Source of the DNA: Neomesorhizobium sp963726065
GTDB taxonomy: Bacteria; Pseudomonadota; Alphaproteobacteria; Rhizobiales; Rhizobiaceae
Direction of reading: 5' to 3'
NCBI GenBank assembly: GCA_963726065.1
Contig: CAVSAU010000004.1
Location: 213,393 to 277,392, forward strand
DNA: 64,000 nt
Below are positions 1 through 11,136 of this stretch, piece after piece. The translations under genes were made by a program, and so were the position numbers. How positions within the stretch are numbered: the stretch's first letter is position 1; each line of letters starts with the position of its first letter. A model generated the notes under the pieces. The model made no database searches. It saw only the letters and a program-made list of their open reading frames with translations, and was not told where the DNA came from.

Positions 1-1
1 C

Positions 2-385
2 GGCATCAGCATCGACGAAATCATGCGCCAGACCGAAGGTTCGGAGGTCTTCGTCAAGATCGATATCGAGGGCTATGAATTCGCCATTGCCGACGAGATT
101 GCCAAACTGCGCCGCTATCGGGTTCGTGGGCTGCAAATCGCGATCCACCCGCAGCTCTATGAAAAGACCCTCAAAGGCAACCGCCTGCGGCGACGCCTCA
201 AGACAGCATGGGCCACCTGGAAGTTCGGGCAGCTGTTCGACGGCTTCCTTCCCGGCCCCAGTTTCGCTAAGTTCGGCAGCCTTGCCGGCTATGTGATCAA
301 GGGGGTTTTGTTTCGTCGTACACCAAAGGGAGCAGACCTCGTTTTCGAACGCCCTCCCGCTCGAAGCGACCCTGAAAGATCATGA
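2..385 (+). CDS. FkbM family methyltransferase, C-terminal part (cut by window edge)
   Basis: Only the last roughly 127 codons are present; the reading frame is open back to the first base of the window. The stretch VFVKIDIEGYEF near the start is the characteristic FkbM methyltransferase segment in which the acidic residues lie near the S-adenosylmethionine/substrate site. FkbM enzymes O-methylate sugars or polyketides, and in rhizobia often modify surface glycans. The stop overlaps the start of the next gene by four bases (ATGA at 382-385), so the two are probably translationally coupled and belong to one operon with a nucleotide cyclase and a polysaccharide lyase. The substrate cannot be told from this fragment. 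Confidence 0.75.
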   Translation, partial: GISIDEIMRQTEGSEVFVKIDIEGYEFAIADEIAKLRRYRVRGLQIAIHPQLYEKTLKGNRLRRRLKTAWATWKFGQLFDGFLPGPSFAKFGSLAGYVIKGVLFRRTPKGADLVFERPPARSDPERS

Positions 386-1726
386 AAGCAGTGCAAACCG
401 AAGTCTCCACCATTCTCATGGACAAGGTTAGCGACTGGCTGACCAATTCCTCGCTCGCCGGTGACAATCTCGAACAGATGGTCCACGGCTTCTGCGAACG
501 GCTCGCCGCAGCAGGCCTGCCGCTTATCCGCGTGCATCTCAGCTTCTCCATGCTGCACCCGCTCTATGATGCGCTCAGCTTCACCTGGGAGCGCGGGCGC
601 GGCATGCAGGTAGAAGGGTTCCGCAAGAAAACCGGCTACTCGTCGGAGCGGTTCCTGAAAAGCCCTTACTACCACCTGCTTTCGAACGATCTCGAATTTC
701 TGCGCCGCCGCATCAACCCGGACCTGCCGTCGGAGTTTCCCATCTTCGACGACCTGAAGCCACTTGGCGCCACCGATTACATCGCATTCGTCCAGTCCTT
801 CGGCGACAACTCCAGCCGAGGGCATGGTCGGGTCGTGGACCACCGACAGTCCGACCGGGTTCTCAGACGACATGATCGACGCCCTGCTGCGCATCCAGAG
901 GAACTTGGCCGTCGCCACCAAGATGGCCGTTCTCAACAAGCTGGCCGACAACATGCTGACCACATACCTCGGCGGTGATGCCGGCAAGCGCGTGCTCAAC
1001 GGCCAGATCAAGCGCGGCGAAGGCGACACGATCCGTGCTGCGCTGGTCATGGCCGACATGCGCGGCTCGACCAAACTGGCCGAAACGTCCGGTCGCGAGG
1101 TCTATATCGACACGCTGAACCAGTTCTTCGATGCGATCGCAGCGCCGTTCAACCGGGCCGGCGGCCAGATACTCAGCTTCCTCGGCGACGGCTTTCTAGC
1201 CGTATATCCGTGCGAGCGACATCACGGGCCATCCGAACTGGCCTGCCAGGCCGCCTTGAACGCCGCTTTCAAGGCCACCGCCAGAATGTCCGAGCTCAAC
1301 AAGCTTCGTCGCCAGCAAAACCTGCCCGAGATAGGCTACGGCATCGGACTTCATGTCGGCAATGTGATGTTTGGCAATGTCGGATTGACCGACCGGCTGA
1401 CATTTTCGGCCTTCGGCTCCGCCGTCAACGAAGTGCAGAGATTGCAGCTTCTGACCAAGAAATATCCGCAGCAGCTGATCGCCAGCAAGGATTTTGCATC
1501 CTACTGCAACGGCAACTGGGCAACGCTCGGCGAGGAAAAGCTGGCCGGCGTTCGGCACAAGCTGACCGTTCTTTCGCCCGACATGTCGGATGTCGGCACC
1601 TACGAGGAAGACGGCGGGCTGGAACCCAGCTACGATCGGATGTCCGATGCGGAACAGGTGATTCTGCTGCATCGCGACACCCGGAGAATCCAATTGCCTG
1701 ATGAAGATCAGAAGAAAATCCAATGA
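382..1726 (+). pseudogene. Class III adenylate/guanylate cyclase, one frame break
   Basis: This gene should make cAMP or cGMP. The first frame (382 to about 815) encodes the N-terminal domain often seen in rhizobial cyclases. The cyclase homology domain continues in the next frame to 1726. The break lies near 810-822, where FGDN in one frame joins AEGMVGSW in the other, equal to one extra base. The catalytic domain shows ADMRGST and FLGDGF, carrying the two metal-binding aspartates, and GSAVNEVQRLQ, carrying the Asn and Arg that act on the transition state. Both ends overlap neighbours by four bases, so it sits inside a coupled operon between the FkbM gene and a secreted polysaccharide lyase. 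The enzyme is probably intact in the living cell and the break a sequence error. Confidence 0.8.
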
Positions 1727-2676
1727 AGAACGGGACCCTCCGGATGGCGAGCCTGGCTGCTGCGTTCTGCCTTGCCGTTCCCGCTGAAGCAGGGGGCGTT
1801 TCGCAGGTTCTGGTAGATGGCTTCGATGGCCCGGGTTTTTCAGAAAGCGGCGGCCTCTACTACAAGGAAAACTTCGAGCAGAGCGCCGGCATCGTAGAGT
1901 TTCAGAAGGAGGTCGTGCGCAACGGCGGCGGCGCGCTCAAGCTCAGCGTCAAGCCGCTTTGTCCAGCAAGCAAGACGTCGTGCAGCGAGCGCGCGGAAAT
2001 CTGGGAAAAGACCGATCTGCGCGTGCCCTATGATGAAGGCGTCTGGTACGGCTTCGCGGTCAAGTTCGGCGACCCGATTCCCAATGACGATCATCGCTAT
2101 CTGATTGCCCAGTGGAAACGGGAGATCGATGCGGGCGCCGATGGAGATTTCAGCCCGTTTCTCGCCTTGCGGCTAAGGCAGGGAAAACTGTTCGCAACTG
2201 TCGAGACCAACTACCTATCGCCGACCGTCCAATCCGCCAGCGCCGGCGGTTGCGCCAACGGAACGCCCGTGTGGTTCAGGCCGGAAACCAACCAGATGCG
2301 AGCACTGGTGGCCACGGATGCGGCTTGGCTGCCGGAGGACGGTGACCTCTACGACGCCTGTACGGATGCAATCAGCGTCACCGACCACGGCAACAAGCTG
2401 CCGGCCCCGAATTCAGGCTGGATCGACTTCGTGGTGTTCACAAAGCCAGGTCCGGACGGATCGGGCCACGTCGAGATCTTTGCCAACGGCAAGCCGATCG
2501 TGACGGTAAAGGGCCGCATCGGTCATGCCGATCCTGGCCTCGGGAAGAACCAGTATTTCAAGTTCGGGCCCTATCGGGCGGCGCACACAACCGACTGGAC
2601 GATGTATTACGACGACTTCCGGCGTTCACCCCATTGCGCCGATGTTATGGACGATGGCCCCTGCCCCGCCGACTAG
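1723..2676 (+). CDS. Secreted polysaccharide lyase (heparin lyase I-like)
   Basis: A 317-residue protein with an N-terminal signal peptide: a basic start, a hydrophobic stretch SLAAAFCLAVPAEA, and likely cleavage after AEA near residue 23. The rest resembles the concanavalin-like jelly-roll polysaccharide lyase family that includes heparin lyase I, with typical pieces such as CSERAEIWEK, VWYGFAVKFGD and YRAAHTTDWTMYYDDFRR near the C-terminus. Such enzymes cut uronic-acid-containing polysaccharide by beta-elimination in the periplasm or outside the cell. The start codon overlaps the cyclase stop (ATGA, 1723-1726). The context suggests trimming of the cell's own exopolysaccharide. The actual substrate is not known from sequence. 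Confidence 0.8.
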   Translation: MKNGTLRMASLAAAFCLAVPAEAGGVSQVLVDGFDGPGFSESGGLYYKENFEQSAGIVEFQKEVVRNGGGALKLSVKPLCPASKTSCSERAEIWEKTDLRVPYDEGVWYGFAVKFGDPIPNDDHRYLIAQWKREIDAGADGDFSPFLALRLRQGKLFATVETNYLSPTVQSASAGGCANGTPVWFRPETNQMRALVATDAAWLPEDGDLYDACTDAISVTDHGNKLPAPNSGWIDFVVFTKPGPDGSGHVEIFANGKPIVTVKGRIGHADPGLGKNQYFKFGPYRAAHTTDWTMYYDDFRRSPHCADVMDDGPCPAD

Positions 2677-2812
2677 GTATCAAACCGCCTTCCCGAATTC
2701 ATCCTTCCTACCAATGAAGACAGTCTAGGCAGGTTAGCGACTGTACGATAGTCTGCTGCCGACTAGGCAAGGTTCTGTATCTTGCGGGCCTGGTCGGGGG
2801 GAATGGATAGGA

Positions 2813-4702
<1,890 letters not shown>

Positions 4703-4706
<4 letters not shown>

Positions 4707-6608
4707 TGAACAGGCGAACTGCATTAGGCGTTATTGCATCTGCATTGGTTCCGGTGACGGCACGCGCCGCCGGCCTGGAGCCGACCTTTCTGCAACCGAA
4801 GCTGGACGACAAGAGCCTGCCTCCCATGGCCGAGCGTCTTCCCAAAGCGCCGCGGCTGGTGAATGTCGGCGCCATGGGACGGGAGCCCGGAAAGTATGGC
4901 GGCGAGGTGCGCACTCTGATCGGCAGCCAGAAAGACATCCGGCTGATGACGATCAATGGCTATGCCCGGCTCGTCGGCTTTGACGAAAAACTCAGACTGC
5001 ACCCAGACATTCTGGAAAGCTTTGAAGCCGTCGAGGATCGCGTCTTCACCTTCAAGATTCGCGAAGGCCACAAATGGTCCGACGGCAGCCTGCTCACGTC
5101 CGAGGATTTCCGCTACTGCTGCGAAGACGTCTTGATGAACGAAGACCTGTCGTCAGGCGGACTGCCAACCTCCATGATGGTCGACGGAAACGCGTCCCCT
5201 TTTCGAGATCCTCGACACGCTGACCGTCCGCTATCTCGTGGGAAGGCGCCAACCCCGACTTCCTGCCCAGTCTCGCAGCCGCCCAGCCATTGGGCCTGGT
5301 GCTGCCGGCCGCCTACCTCAAGCAGTTCCACAAAAAGTATCAGGATCCCGATGAAGCTCGAGGAACTGATGAAGAAGAACAAGGCCAAGAAATGGACCAC
5401 GCTGCACATTCGCATGTCGCGGCAGTACCGGCCTGAAAATCCGGAACTGCCGACGCTCGACCCTTGGCAAAACATGACCAAGCCACCTGCGGACCAGTTC
5501 GTCTTCGAGCGCAATCCATTCTTCCACCGCGTCGACGAAAACGGCCTGCAATTGCCGTATATCGACAAGTTCATCCTGAATGTCAGCTCGTCGTCGATCA
5601 TCCCGGCCAAGAGCGGGGCCGGCGACAGCGACCTGCAGAGCGTCGGACTGGATTTTGCCGACTACACGTTCCTGAAGGACGCCGAAAAGCGCTATCCCGC
5701 TGAAGGTGCAACTCTGGAAACGCACGCAAGGTTCGCGCCTGGCGCTGTTGCCGAACCTCAATGCGGGCGACCCGACCTGGAGAAAGCTGCTGCAGGACGT
5801 GCGCATGCGCAGGGCGCTTTCGCTCGCGATCAACCGGGAGGAGATCAACAAGGCGGTGTTCTACGGCCTCGGCCGGGAAAGCGCCGATACCATTTTGCCG
5901 GAAAGCCCCCTCTTCCAGCAGAGCTTTGCCGACGCCTGGGCCGGCTACGATCCGGCCAAGGCCGCAGCCCTGCTTGACGAGGTTGGCCTGCAGCAGCGCG
6001 GCGACGACGGAATCCGTATCCTTCCGGATGGCCGCGCAGCGCAGATCGTGGTCGAGACTGCCGGCGAAAGCATCATCGAGACCGATGCGCTCGAGTTGAT
6101 CACCGACCATTGGCGCGAAGTCGGTATTGCGTTGTTCATCCGCACCTCGCAGCGCGACGTCTTCCGCAGTCGCGCAATGGGCGGCGAGATCATGATGTCG
6201 ATGTGGTCCGGCATCGACAATGGCGTACCGACAGCCGACATGAACCCCGACCAGCTTGCGCCGACCGCCGACGACCAGCTGCAGTGGCCGGTCTGGGGCG
6301 CGCATTACATTTCGCATGGACAGGTAGGCGAGGCGCCGGACCTGCCTGAGGCGGCGGAACTGGTCGAGCTGCTAAGGAAATGGCGTCGTTCGGCCGAGAT
6401 GACCGAGCGCGCCAAGGTCTGGACATCGATGCTGACACTCTACACCGATCAGGTGTTTTCGATCGGCCTCGTCAACTCCACCTTGCAGCCGGTGCTGTGC
6501 ACCTCGCGGCTGCGCAATCTTCCAAAGGAAGGGCTCTACGGCTTCGACCCGACCTCCTACTTCGGAGTCTACATGCCGGACACCTTCTGGCTGGCGGGAG
6601 AGGCCTGA
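4703..6608 (+). pseudogene. ABC transporter substrate-binding protein, SBP family 5, frame-broken
   Basis: A periplasmic solute-binding protein of the oligopeptide/dipeptide class. It starts MMNRRTALGVIASALVPV with a cleavable signal peptide ending near TARAAG. Family features include KYGGEVRTL early on, DGSLLTSEDF, and RRALSLAINREEINKAVFYG in the C-terminal half. The frame shifts near 5198, 5238, 5350 and 5697, always equal to one extra base. The joined protein would be about 630 residues. It follows the ATPase with a four-base overlap and ends 2 bases before the first permease. The long C-terminal lobe is intact from 5706 onward. Substrate is unknown; peptides, opines or sugar-phosphate conjugates are all carried by this family. 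Confidence 0.8.
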
Positions 6609-6610
6609 GC

Positions 6611-7610
6611 GTGCTGCGATATATCCTCTGGCGCATCGCCGTCATGGTTCCGACATTGCTGATCATTTCGGCGTTGGTCTTCACCATCATCGAACTGCCG
6701 CCTGGCGACTATTTCGACAGCTACGCCGCTGAGATGCGGGCGCAGGGCGAAGGCGTCGACATGGACAAGCTCGACGCGCTGCGGGCCGAATACGGTTTCG
6801 ACAAACCGCCGATCGTTCGCTACTTCTACTGGCTCGCCGGCATGCTGCAGGGCGATTTCGGTTATTCCTTCGAATATGAGCTGCCGGTCAGCGACGTCAT
6901 CGGCGACAGGATGTGGCTGACCGTCCTGGTGTCCTTCGTCACCATCCTCTTCACCTGGCTCATCGCGTTTCCGATCGGCATGTATTCGGCAACGCACCAG
7001 TACAGCTGGGGCGATTACGGCCTGACATTCCTCGGCCTGCTCGGCATCGCGATCCCGAACTTCATGCTGGCGCTCATCCTGATGTATTTCGCCAACATCT
7101 GGTTCGGAACCTCCATCGGCCACCTGATGGACCAGAAATATCTTGGCGAGCCGATGAGCTGGGACAAGGCAAAGTCGATCCTTGAGCATCTGTGGATTCC
7201 GGTCATCATCGTCGGCACCGCAGGCACGGCGGGCATGATCCGGCGCCTGCGCGCCAACCTGCTGGACGAATTGCAGAAGCAGTACGTCATGACGGCCCGC
7301 GCCAAGGGGCTTCATCCCTTCCGCACGCTGGTCAAATATCCGCTGCGGATGGCGCTCAATTTCTTCATGTCCGATATCGGATCGATCCTGCCGGCGATCA
7401 TTTCCGGGGCCGAAATCACGGCGATCGTGCTCTCGCTCGAGACGACGGGCCCGATGCTGATCAAGGCGCTGCAAAGCCAGGATATGTATCTCGCCGGATC
7501 ATTCCTGATGTTCCTGGCCTTTCTGACCGTCATTGGCGTCCTGATCTCCGATCTGGCGCTGGCGGCTACTCGACCCACGCATCCGGTTGCAAGGCGGAAG
7601 CACCAAATGA
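6611..7610 (+). pseudogene. ABC transporter permease 1 (DppB/OppB type), break near the C-terminus
   Basis: An inner-membrane permease starting at GTG 6611 (VLRYILWRIAVMVPTLL). It has the DppB-type N-terminal helix, a periplasmic insertion with LRAEYGFDKPP and GDFGYSFE, and five more hydrophobic segments. The cytoplasmic coupling loop, MTARAKGLHPFRTLVKYPLR, is the EAA-like motif that contacts the ATPase. The main frame runs to about 7565, then one extra base moves it so that it ends LLDPRIRLQGG and stops at 7608-7610. This overlaps the second permease start (7607) by four bases. The break affects only the last 15 or so residues. Confidence 0.82.
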
Positions 7611-8787
7611 ACTCACCGCTTCCCGCACCGGGCGCAGCCGCTGGACCATTACGTCTCGACCGCTCCGTTCGATCCGCACTTCCGTCGAAGCGATGACGGA
7701 GGAACAGTCGCAGGTCTACCAGGCCTCGCAACTGCAGCTGATGTGGTGGAAGTTCAAGCGGCACAGAGCTGGCGGTGGCTTCCGGCGTATTCCTCGCCGC
7801 GCTCTACCTGATGATCCTGATCTGCGAGTTCCTTGCGCCGTACAATCTGCATACGCGCAACATGGATTTCATCTATTCGCCGCCGCAGCGCGTCCACTTT
7901 TTCCACGACGGCCAGTTCGTCGGACCTTTCGTCTATGGCCGGCAGATGACGCTGGATATGGACACGCTCAAGCGGGAACTACACCGACGACAGGAGCCAG
8001 GTGCAGCCGATCCGCTTCTTCTGCCGCGGCGACGGCTACAAATTCTGGGGGTCTGATCGAAAGCAACATTCACCTGGCTTGCCCGGCCGAAGACGGCCAG
8101 CTGTTCCTGCTCGGCACCGACCGGCTGGGGCGTGACGTGCTGTCGCGCATCATCTTCGGCGCCCGCATTTCGCTGACCATCGGGCTTGTCGGCATCGCCT
8201 TCAGCTTCGTGCTGGGCATCATCATCGGCGGGCTCGCCGGCTACCATGGCGGTGTGTTCGATCTTATCGTGCAGCGCGTCATCGAAGTGCTGCAGTCCAT
8301 ACCGAGTATTCCCTTGTGGATGGCGCTGGCGGCGATCATGCCGGTGACCTGGAGCCCGATCCTTATCTATTTCGGCATCACGCTCATTCTCGGACTGCTC
8401 GACTGGACCGGGTTGGCCCGGGCGGTGCGCTCGAAACTCCTCGCCCTGCGCGAGGAAGACTATGTGCTCGCCGCGCAACTGATGGGCGCCAAAAGCAGCC
8501 GCATCATCGGCCGGCACCTGATCCCCGGCTTCATGTCGCATCTGATCGCCACCGCGACGATTGCGATCCCCGGCATGATCCTGGGAGAGACCGCGCTGAG
8601 CTTCCTCGGACTGGGTCTCAGGCCGCCCATCACCAGTTGGGGAATTCTTCTTACCGAGGCCCGCGGGGTCAGCGTGATTGCTTTCTATCCTTGGCTGCTT
8701 TTCCCGATGATCCCGGTCATCCTGGTGATCCTCGCGTTCAACTTCCTTGGCGACGGCTTGCGCGACGCGGCCGATCCATACCGCTAA
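7607..8787 (+). pseudogene. ABC transporter permease 2 (DppC/OppC type), frame-broken
   Basis: The second membrane subunit. It begins MNSPLP at 7607, passes through a membrane helix (SGVFLAALYLMILICEFL) and a periplasmic loop, and has a clean frame from about 8050 to the stop at 8787. That last frame has LLGTDRLGRDVLSRIIFGARIS, typical of the C-type permease, and the coupling loop VLAAQLMGAKSSRIIGRHLIPG. Frame changes lie near 7637, 7682, 7765, 7978 and 8049, all equal to one extra base. The one near 8049 is inside a run of five Gs. No stop lies between the joined pieces, so the gene reads as intact apart from these indels. Confidence 0.8.
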
Positions 8788-8822
8788 ACGAGAGGGAAAA
8801 GGGGCGTCGGCGTTGCTGCCAG

Positions 8823-8883
8823 CCTCCTTCGCCCCGCCTGCGGGGACAAGTCGCCAGCACACGGATGAGGGCAACTTCATCAT
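8823..8883. repeat. Rhizobial intergenic palindromic repeat
   Basis: The core CCCCGCCTGCGGGG is a short hairpin. The flanks (CTCCTTCG on one side, GGATGAGGGCAACTTCAT on the other) resemble the dispersed intergenic repeat seen in many copies in Mesorhizobium and related genomes. The family match is from memory, not from a search. It lies just after the permease operon and may help terminate or stabilise its transcript. Confidence 0.5.
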
Positions 8884-8964
8884 GCAAGCCTCCAATTTCC
8901 ATCATCGCAAGCGTCTCCGTCGCCACGCCCGCGTTCGCGTCTGGCCATTGGGGCTTTCCTGTTG

Positions 8965-9013
8965 CCCACGACCCGCTTTCTCGACCTGGCTTCGCCAGTC
9001 GAGGCGTCGTGGG
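8965..9013. repeat. Imperfect long hairpin
   Basis: Outer arms CCCACGAC (8965-8972) and GTCGTGGG (9006-9013) enclose inner arms CTCGACCTGGC (8980-8990) and GCCAGTCGAG (8994-9003) around a three-base loop TTC. It has no T-run, so it is not a classic intrinsic terminator. Confidence 0.55.
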
Positions 9014-9422
9014 TAAGTCGGGAAGCGGGGGGCGCTGGTTCAGCACCTGTAAGAATTTATATGGCGCCTCCCAGCGCCCCACCGGTATTCTTGCCCTCCC
9101 GCAGGGAGCGCGGATTTTCAGCCCCGCGACAAAGCCTCGGTCAGGGCCCGGACCTACGGGTTCATTCCCCCAGCAACGCCACCGTCAGCGCTGCCGATCC
9201 GGCACCGTCGCCCTCCCTGACACCCGGTGCGCACCAGGTTCCCGTGAAGCATCTTTGGCGGGAGACAAAACAGGCGGGAAACGGCGGATTTTGTCCACCC
9301 CAACGCTTCGCCAGCCCCGGGCCTGCGCGACGGCCTTCGGCCTGCTCTGCCCAAGGGATGACGACAGGAGGGGGATCGTTGCCAATCGCAGACGCTCGCG
9401 ACTTGCCAGCCAGTGTAGCTTG

Positions 9423-10793
9423 TTAAGCGACCTCGCGACGTACCGAAGAGGAAGCCACGCGATTGACCGAGTCTCCACGGCCGATCGCGTAATAAAGCAA
9501 TCCGTGCTGACGCACCTGCTCAGGGTCGTAGAGATTGCGCCCATCGACAATTACCGGGTTGACGAGATTGGCTTTGAGCCAGTCAAAATCCACCACCCGG
9601 AACTGTTTCCACTCGGTGCAGATTGCCAGGGCATCCGCGCCTGCCGCCGCTTGTTGCGGGCTTGATGCAAGCACAAGGTCGGGGCGCTCGCCATAGAGGC
9701 GGCGCGCCTCGGCAATCGCTTCGGGATCGAACGCCCGTACGCTGGCGCCGGCGTCCCAGAGCGCTTCCATCAGCCTGCGGCTCGGCGCCTCGCGCATGTC
9801 ATCGGTGTTCGGCTTGAATGCCAAGCCCCAGAGCGCGATGGTGCGGCCTGCCAGATCGCCGTCGAAAGCCTGCGACAACTTCTGAAACATCACATCCTTC
9901 TGAGCGTCGTTCACCCGCTCGACCGCCTGCATGAGATCGGCCCCAAAGCCGGCATCCCTGGCGATGCTGGCAAGCGCGCGCACGTCCTTGGGGAAGCACG
10001 AGCCGCCGTAGCCGCAGCCGGGATAGATGAACTGATATCCGATGCGCGGGTCAGAGCCGATGCCCTTGCGCACCTCTTCTATGTCGGCGCCAAGCCGCTC
10101 GGCGATATTGGCCATCTCGTTCATGAAGCTGATCTTGGTCGCCAGCATCGCATTGGCGGCATATTTGGTGAGTTCGGCCGAGCGAACGTCCATGTACATC
10201 AGCTTGTCGTGGTTGCGGTTGTAGGGCGCGTAACAGTCGTGAAGCTTCTTGCGCACGATTTCCGACGCCGTGCCGACGATGATGCGGGCCGGTTTGGTGA
10301 AGTCCTCCACCGCGCTGCCTTCCTTGAGAAACTCCGGATTGGAGCAGACATCGAAAGCATGCACCACACCGCGCGCCGCCATCGTCTCGGTGACCGTCGC
10401 CCCAACGCGGTCCGCGGTCCCGACAGGAACAGTCGACTTGCCGACCACGATCTTGTGGCCGTCGATATGCTCGCCGATCGTCCTGGCAACATCGAGCACA
10501 TGGCTCAGATCCGCCGACCCATCGCCGTTTGGCGGCGTGCCGACGGCAATGAAGATCAGCTCGGCAAACTGCACGCCAGCGCGCGCGTCGGTGGAGAAGA
10601 CGAGCCGGCCAGCCTCGGCATTGCGGACAACGAGTTCCTTGAGGCCCGGTTCGAAAATCGGCACGTCGCCCCGCTGCAATGTGCCTATCCTCGCTGCATC
10701 GATGTCAACGCAGAAGACTTCGTGTCCCACGTCGGCAAAGCAGGCCGCGGTGACCAGACCCACATAGCCGGTCCCGAAAATCGTCAATCTCAT
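9423..10793 (-). CDS. ugd: UDP-glucose 6-dehydrogenase
   Basis: A 456-residue enzyme that oxidises UDP-glucose twice with NAD to give UDP-glucuronate. The N-terminal Rossmann motif is GTGYVGLVTAACFADVGHEV. The catalytic cysteine is C266 in CGYGGSCFPKD, and the central helix carries NEMANIAERLGADI. Length is normal for the bacterial family. ATG at 10793 is chosen over the TTG one codon upstream. The gene is divergent from an epimerase-like gene (11137) that probably uses its product, separated by a repeat-filled 340-base spacer. Rhizobial names for this role include rkpK. The product would feed lipopolysaccharide or exopolysaccharide synthesis. Confidence 0.93.
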   Translation of the reverse strand: MRLTIFGTGYVGLVTAACFADVGHEVFCVDIDAARIGTLQRGDVPIFEPGLKELVVRNAEAGRLVFSTDARAGVQFAELIFIAVGTPPNGDGSADLSHVLDVARTIGEHIDGHKIVVGKSTVPVGTADRVGATVTETMAARGVVHAFDVCSNPEFLKEGSAVEDFTKPARIIVGTASEIVRKKLHDCYAPYNRNHDKLMYMDVRSAELTKYAANAMLATKISFMNEMANIAERLGADIEEVRKGIGSDPRIGYQFIYPGCGYGGSCFPKDVRALASIARDAGFGADLMQAVERVNDAQKDVMFQKLSQAFDGDLAGRTIALWGLAFKPNTDDMREAPSRRLMEALWDAGASVRAFDPEAIAEARRLYGERPDLVLASSPQQAAAGADALAICTEWKQFRVVDFDWLKANLVNPVIVDGRNLYDPEQVRQHGLLYYAIGRGDSVNRVASSSVRREVA

Positions 10794-10903
10794 CAAAAAG
10801 TTCCTTCAATGCTCAGGCTGCCGGCATCCCGAATGTCGTGCGATCCTTCGTGGCGGCCTGGCCAGTCATTGCAAAGTTTGTCGTTCAACCCTATCCCGTC
10901 GCT

Positions 10904-11071
10904 CTAGTGGAGCGAATTTGACATTCGCATTCCGTTTGACATCACGCACATGGTGCGAATGTCAAATTCAGAACTCCACTAGAATTATGTATCTGCTAGT
11001 GGTCCTTTGATTCCAACATTCGCTGAGTGCCCTTTATCAGCGGGATGCGAATGTTGGAATCGGACCACTAG
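10904..11071. repeat. Tandem double-hairpin repeat, copy 1
   Basis: Two hairpins stand side by side. The first (10904-10982) has arms starting CTAGTGGAG and ending CTCCACTAG, with inner arms GAATTTGACATTCGCA and TGCGAATGTCAAATTC. A 13-base spacer follows. The second (10996-11071) has arms CTAGTGGTCC and GGACCACTAG with inner GATTCCAACATTCGC and GCGAATGTTGGAATC. Both share the ATTCGC core and CTAG ends. A diverged second copy lies at 56541-56706. Both copies sit just upstream of the start of a forward gene. Confidence 0.85.
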
Positions 11072-11136
11072 ATAAACGCGGCGCGGTTGATTTGCCACAC
11101 CGCGTCGCAAACAAGGCGCGGCAGCGCGGGGACATG

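Larger units (their letters stand above)
8788..9422 (+). other. Non-coding stretch of repeats and hairpins
   Basis: No convincing gene lies in these 635 bases on either strand. The stretch follows the permease operon and precedes the end of the UDP-glucose dehydrogenase gene on the other strand. It holds a palindromic repeat of a common rhizobial type (8823-8883), a large imperfect hairpin (8965-9013), and GC-rich short palindromes further on, including a GGCC-TTC-GGCC type near 9330. It could hold the transcription terminators of the two convergent operons. Confidence 0.6.

Noticed and set aside
8823..9420. CRISPR array or tandem repeat array
   Set aside because: The hairpins differ from one another and are not regularly spaced; no repeat-spacer pattern occurs anywhere in the window.
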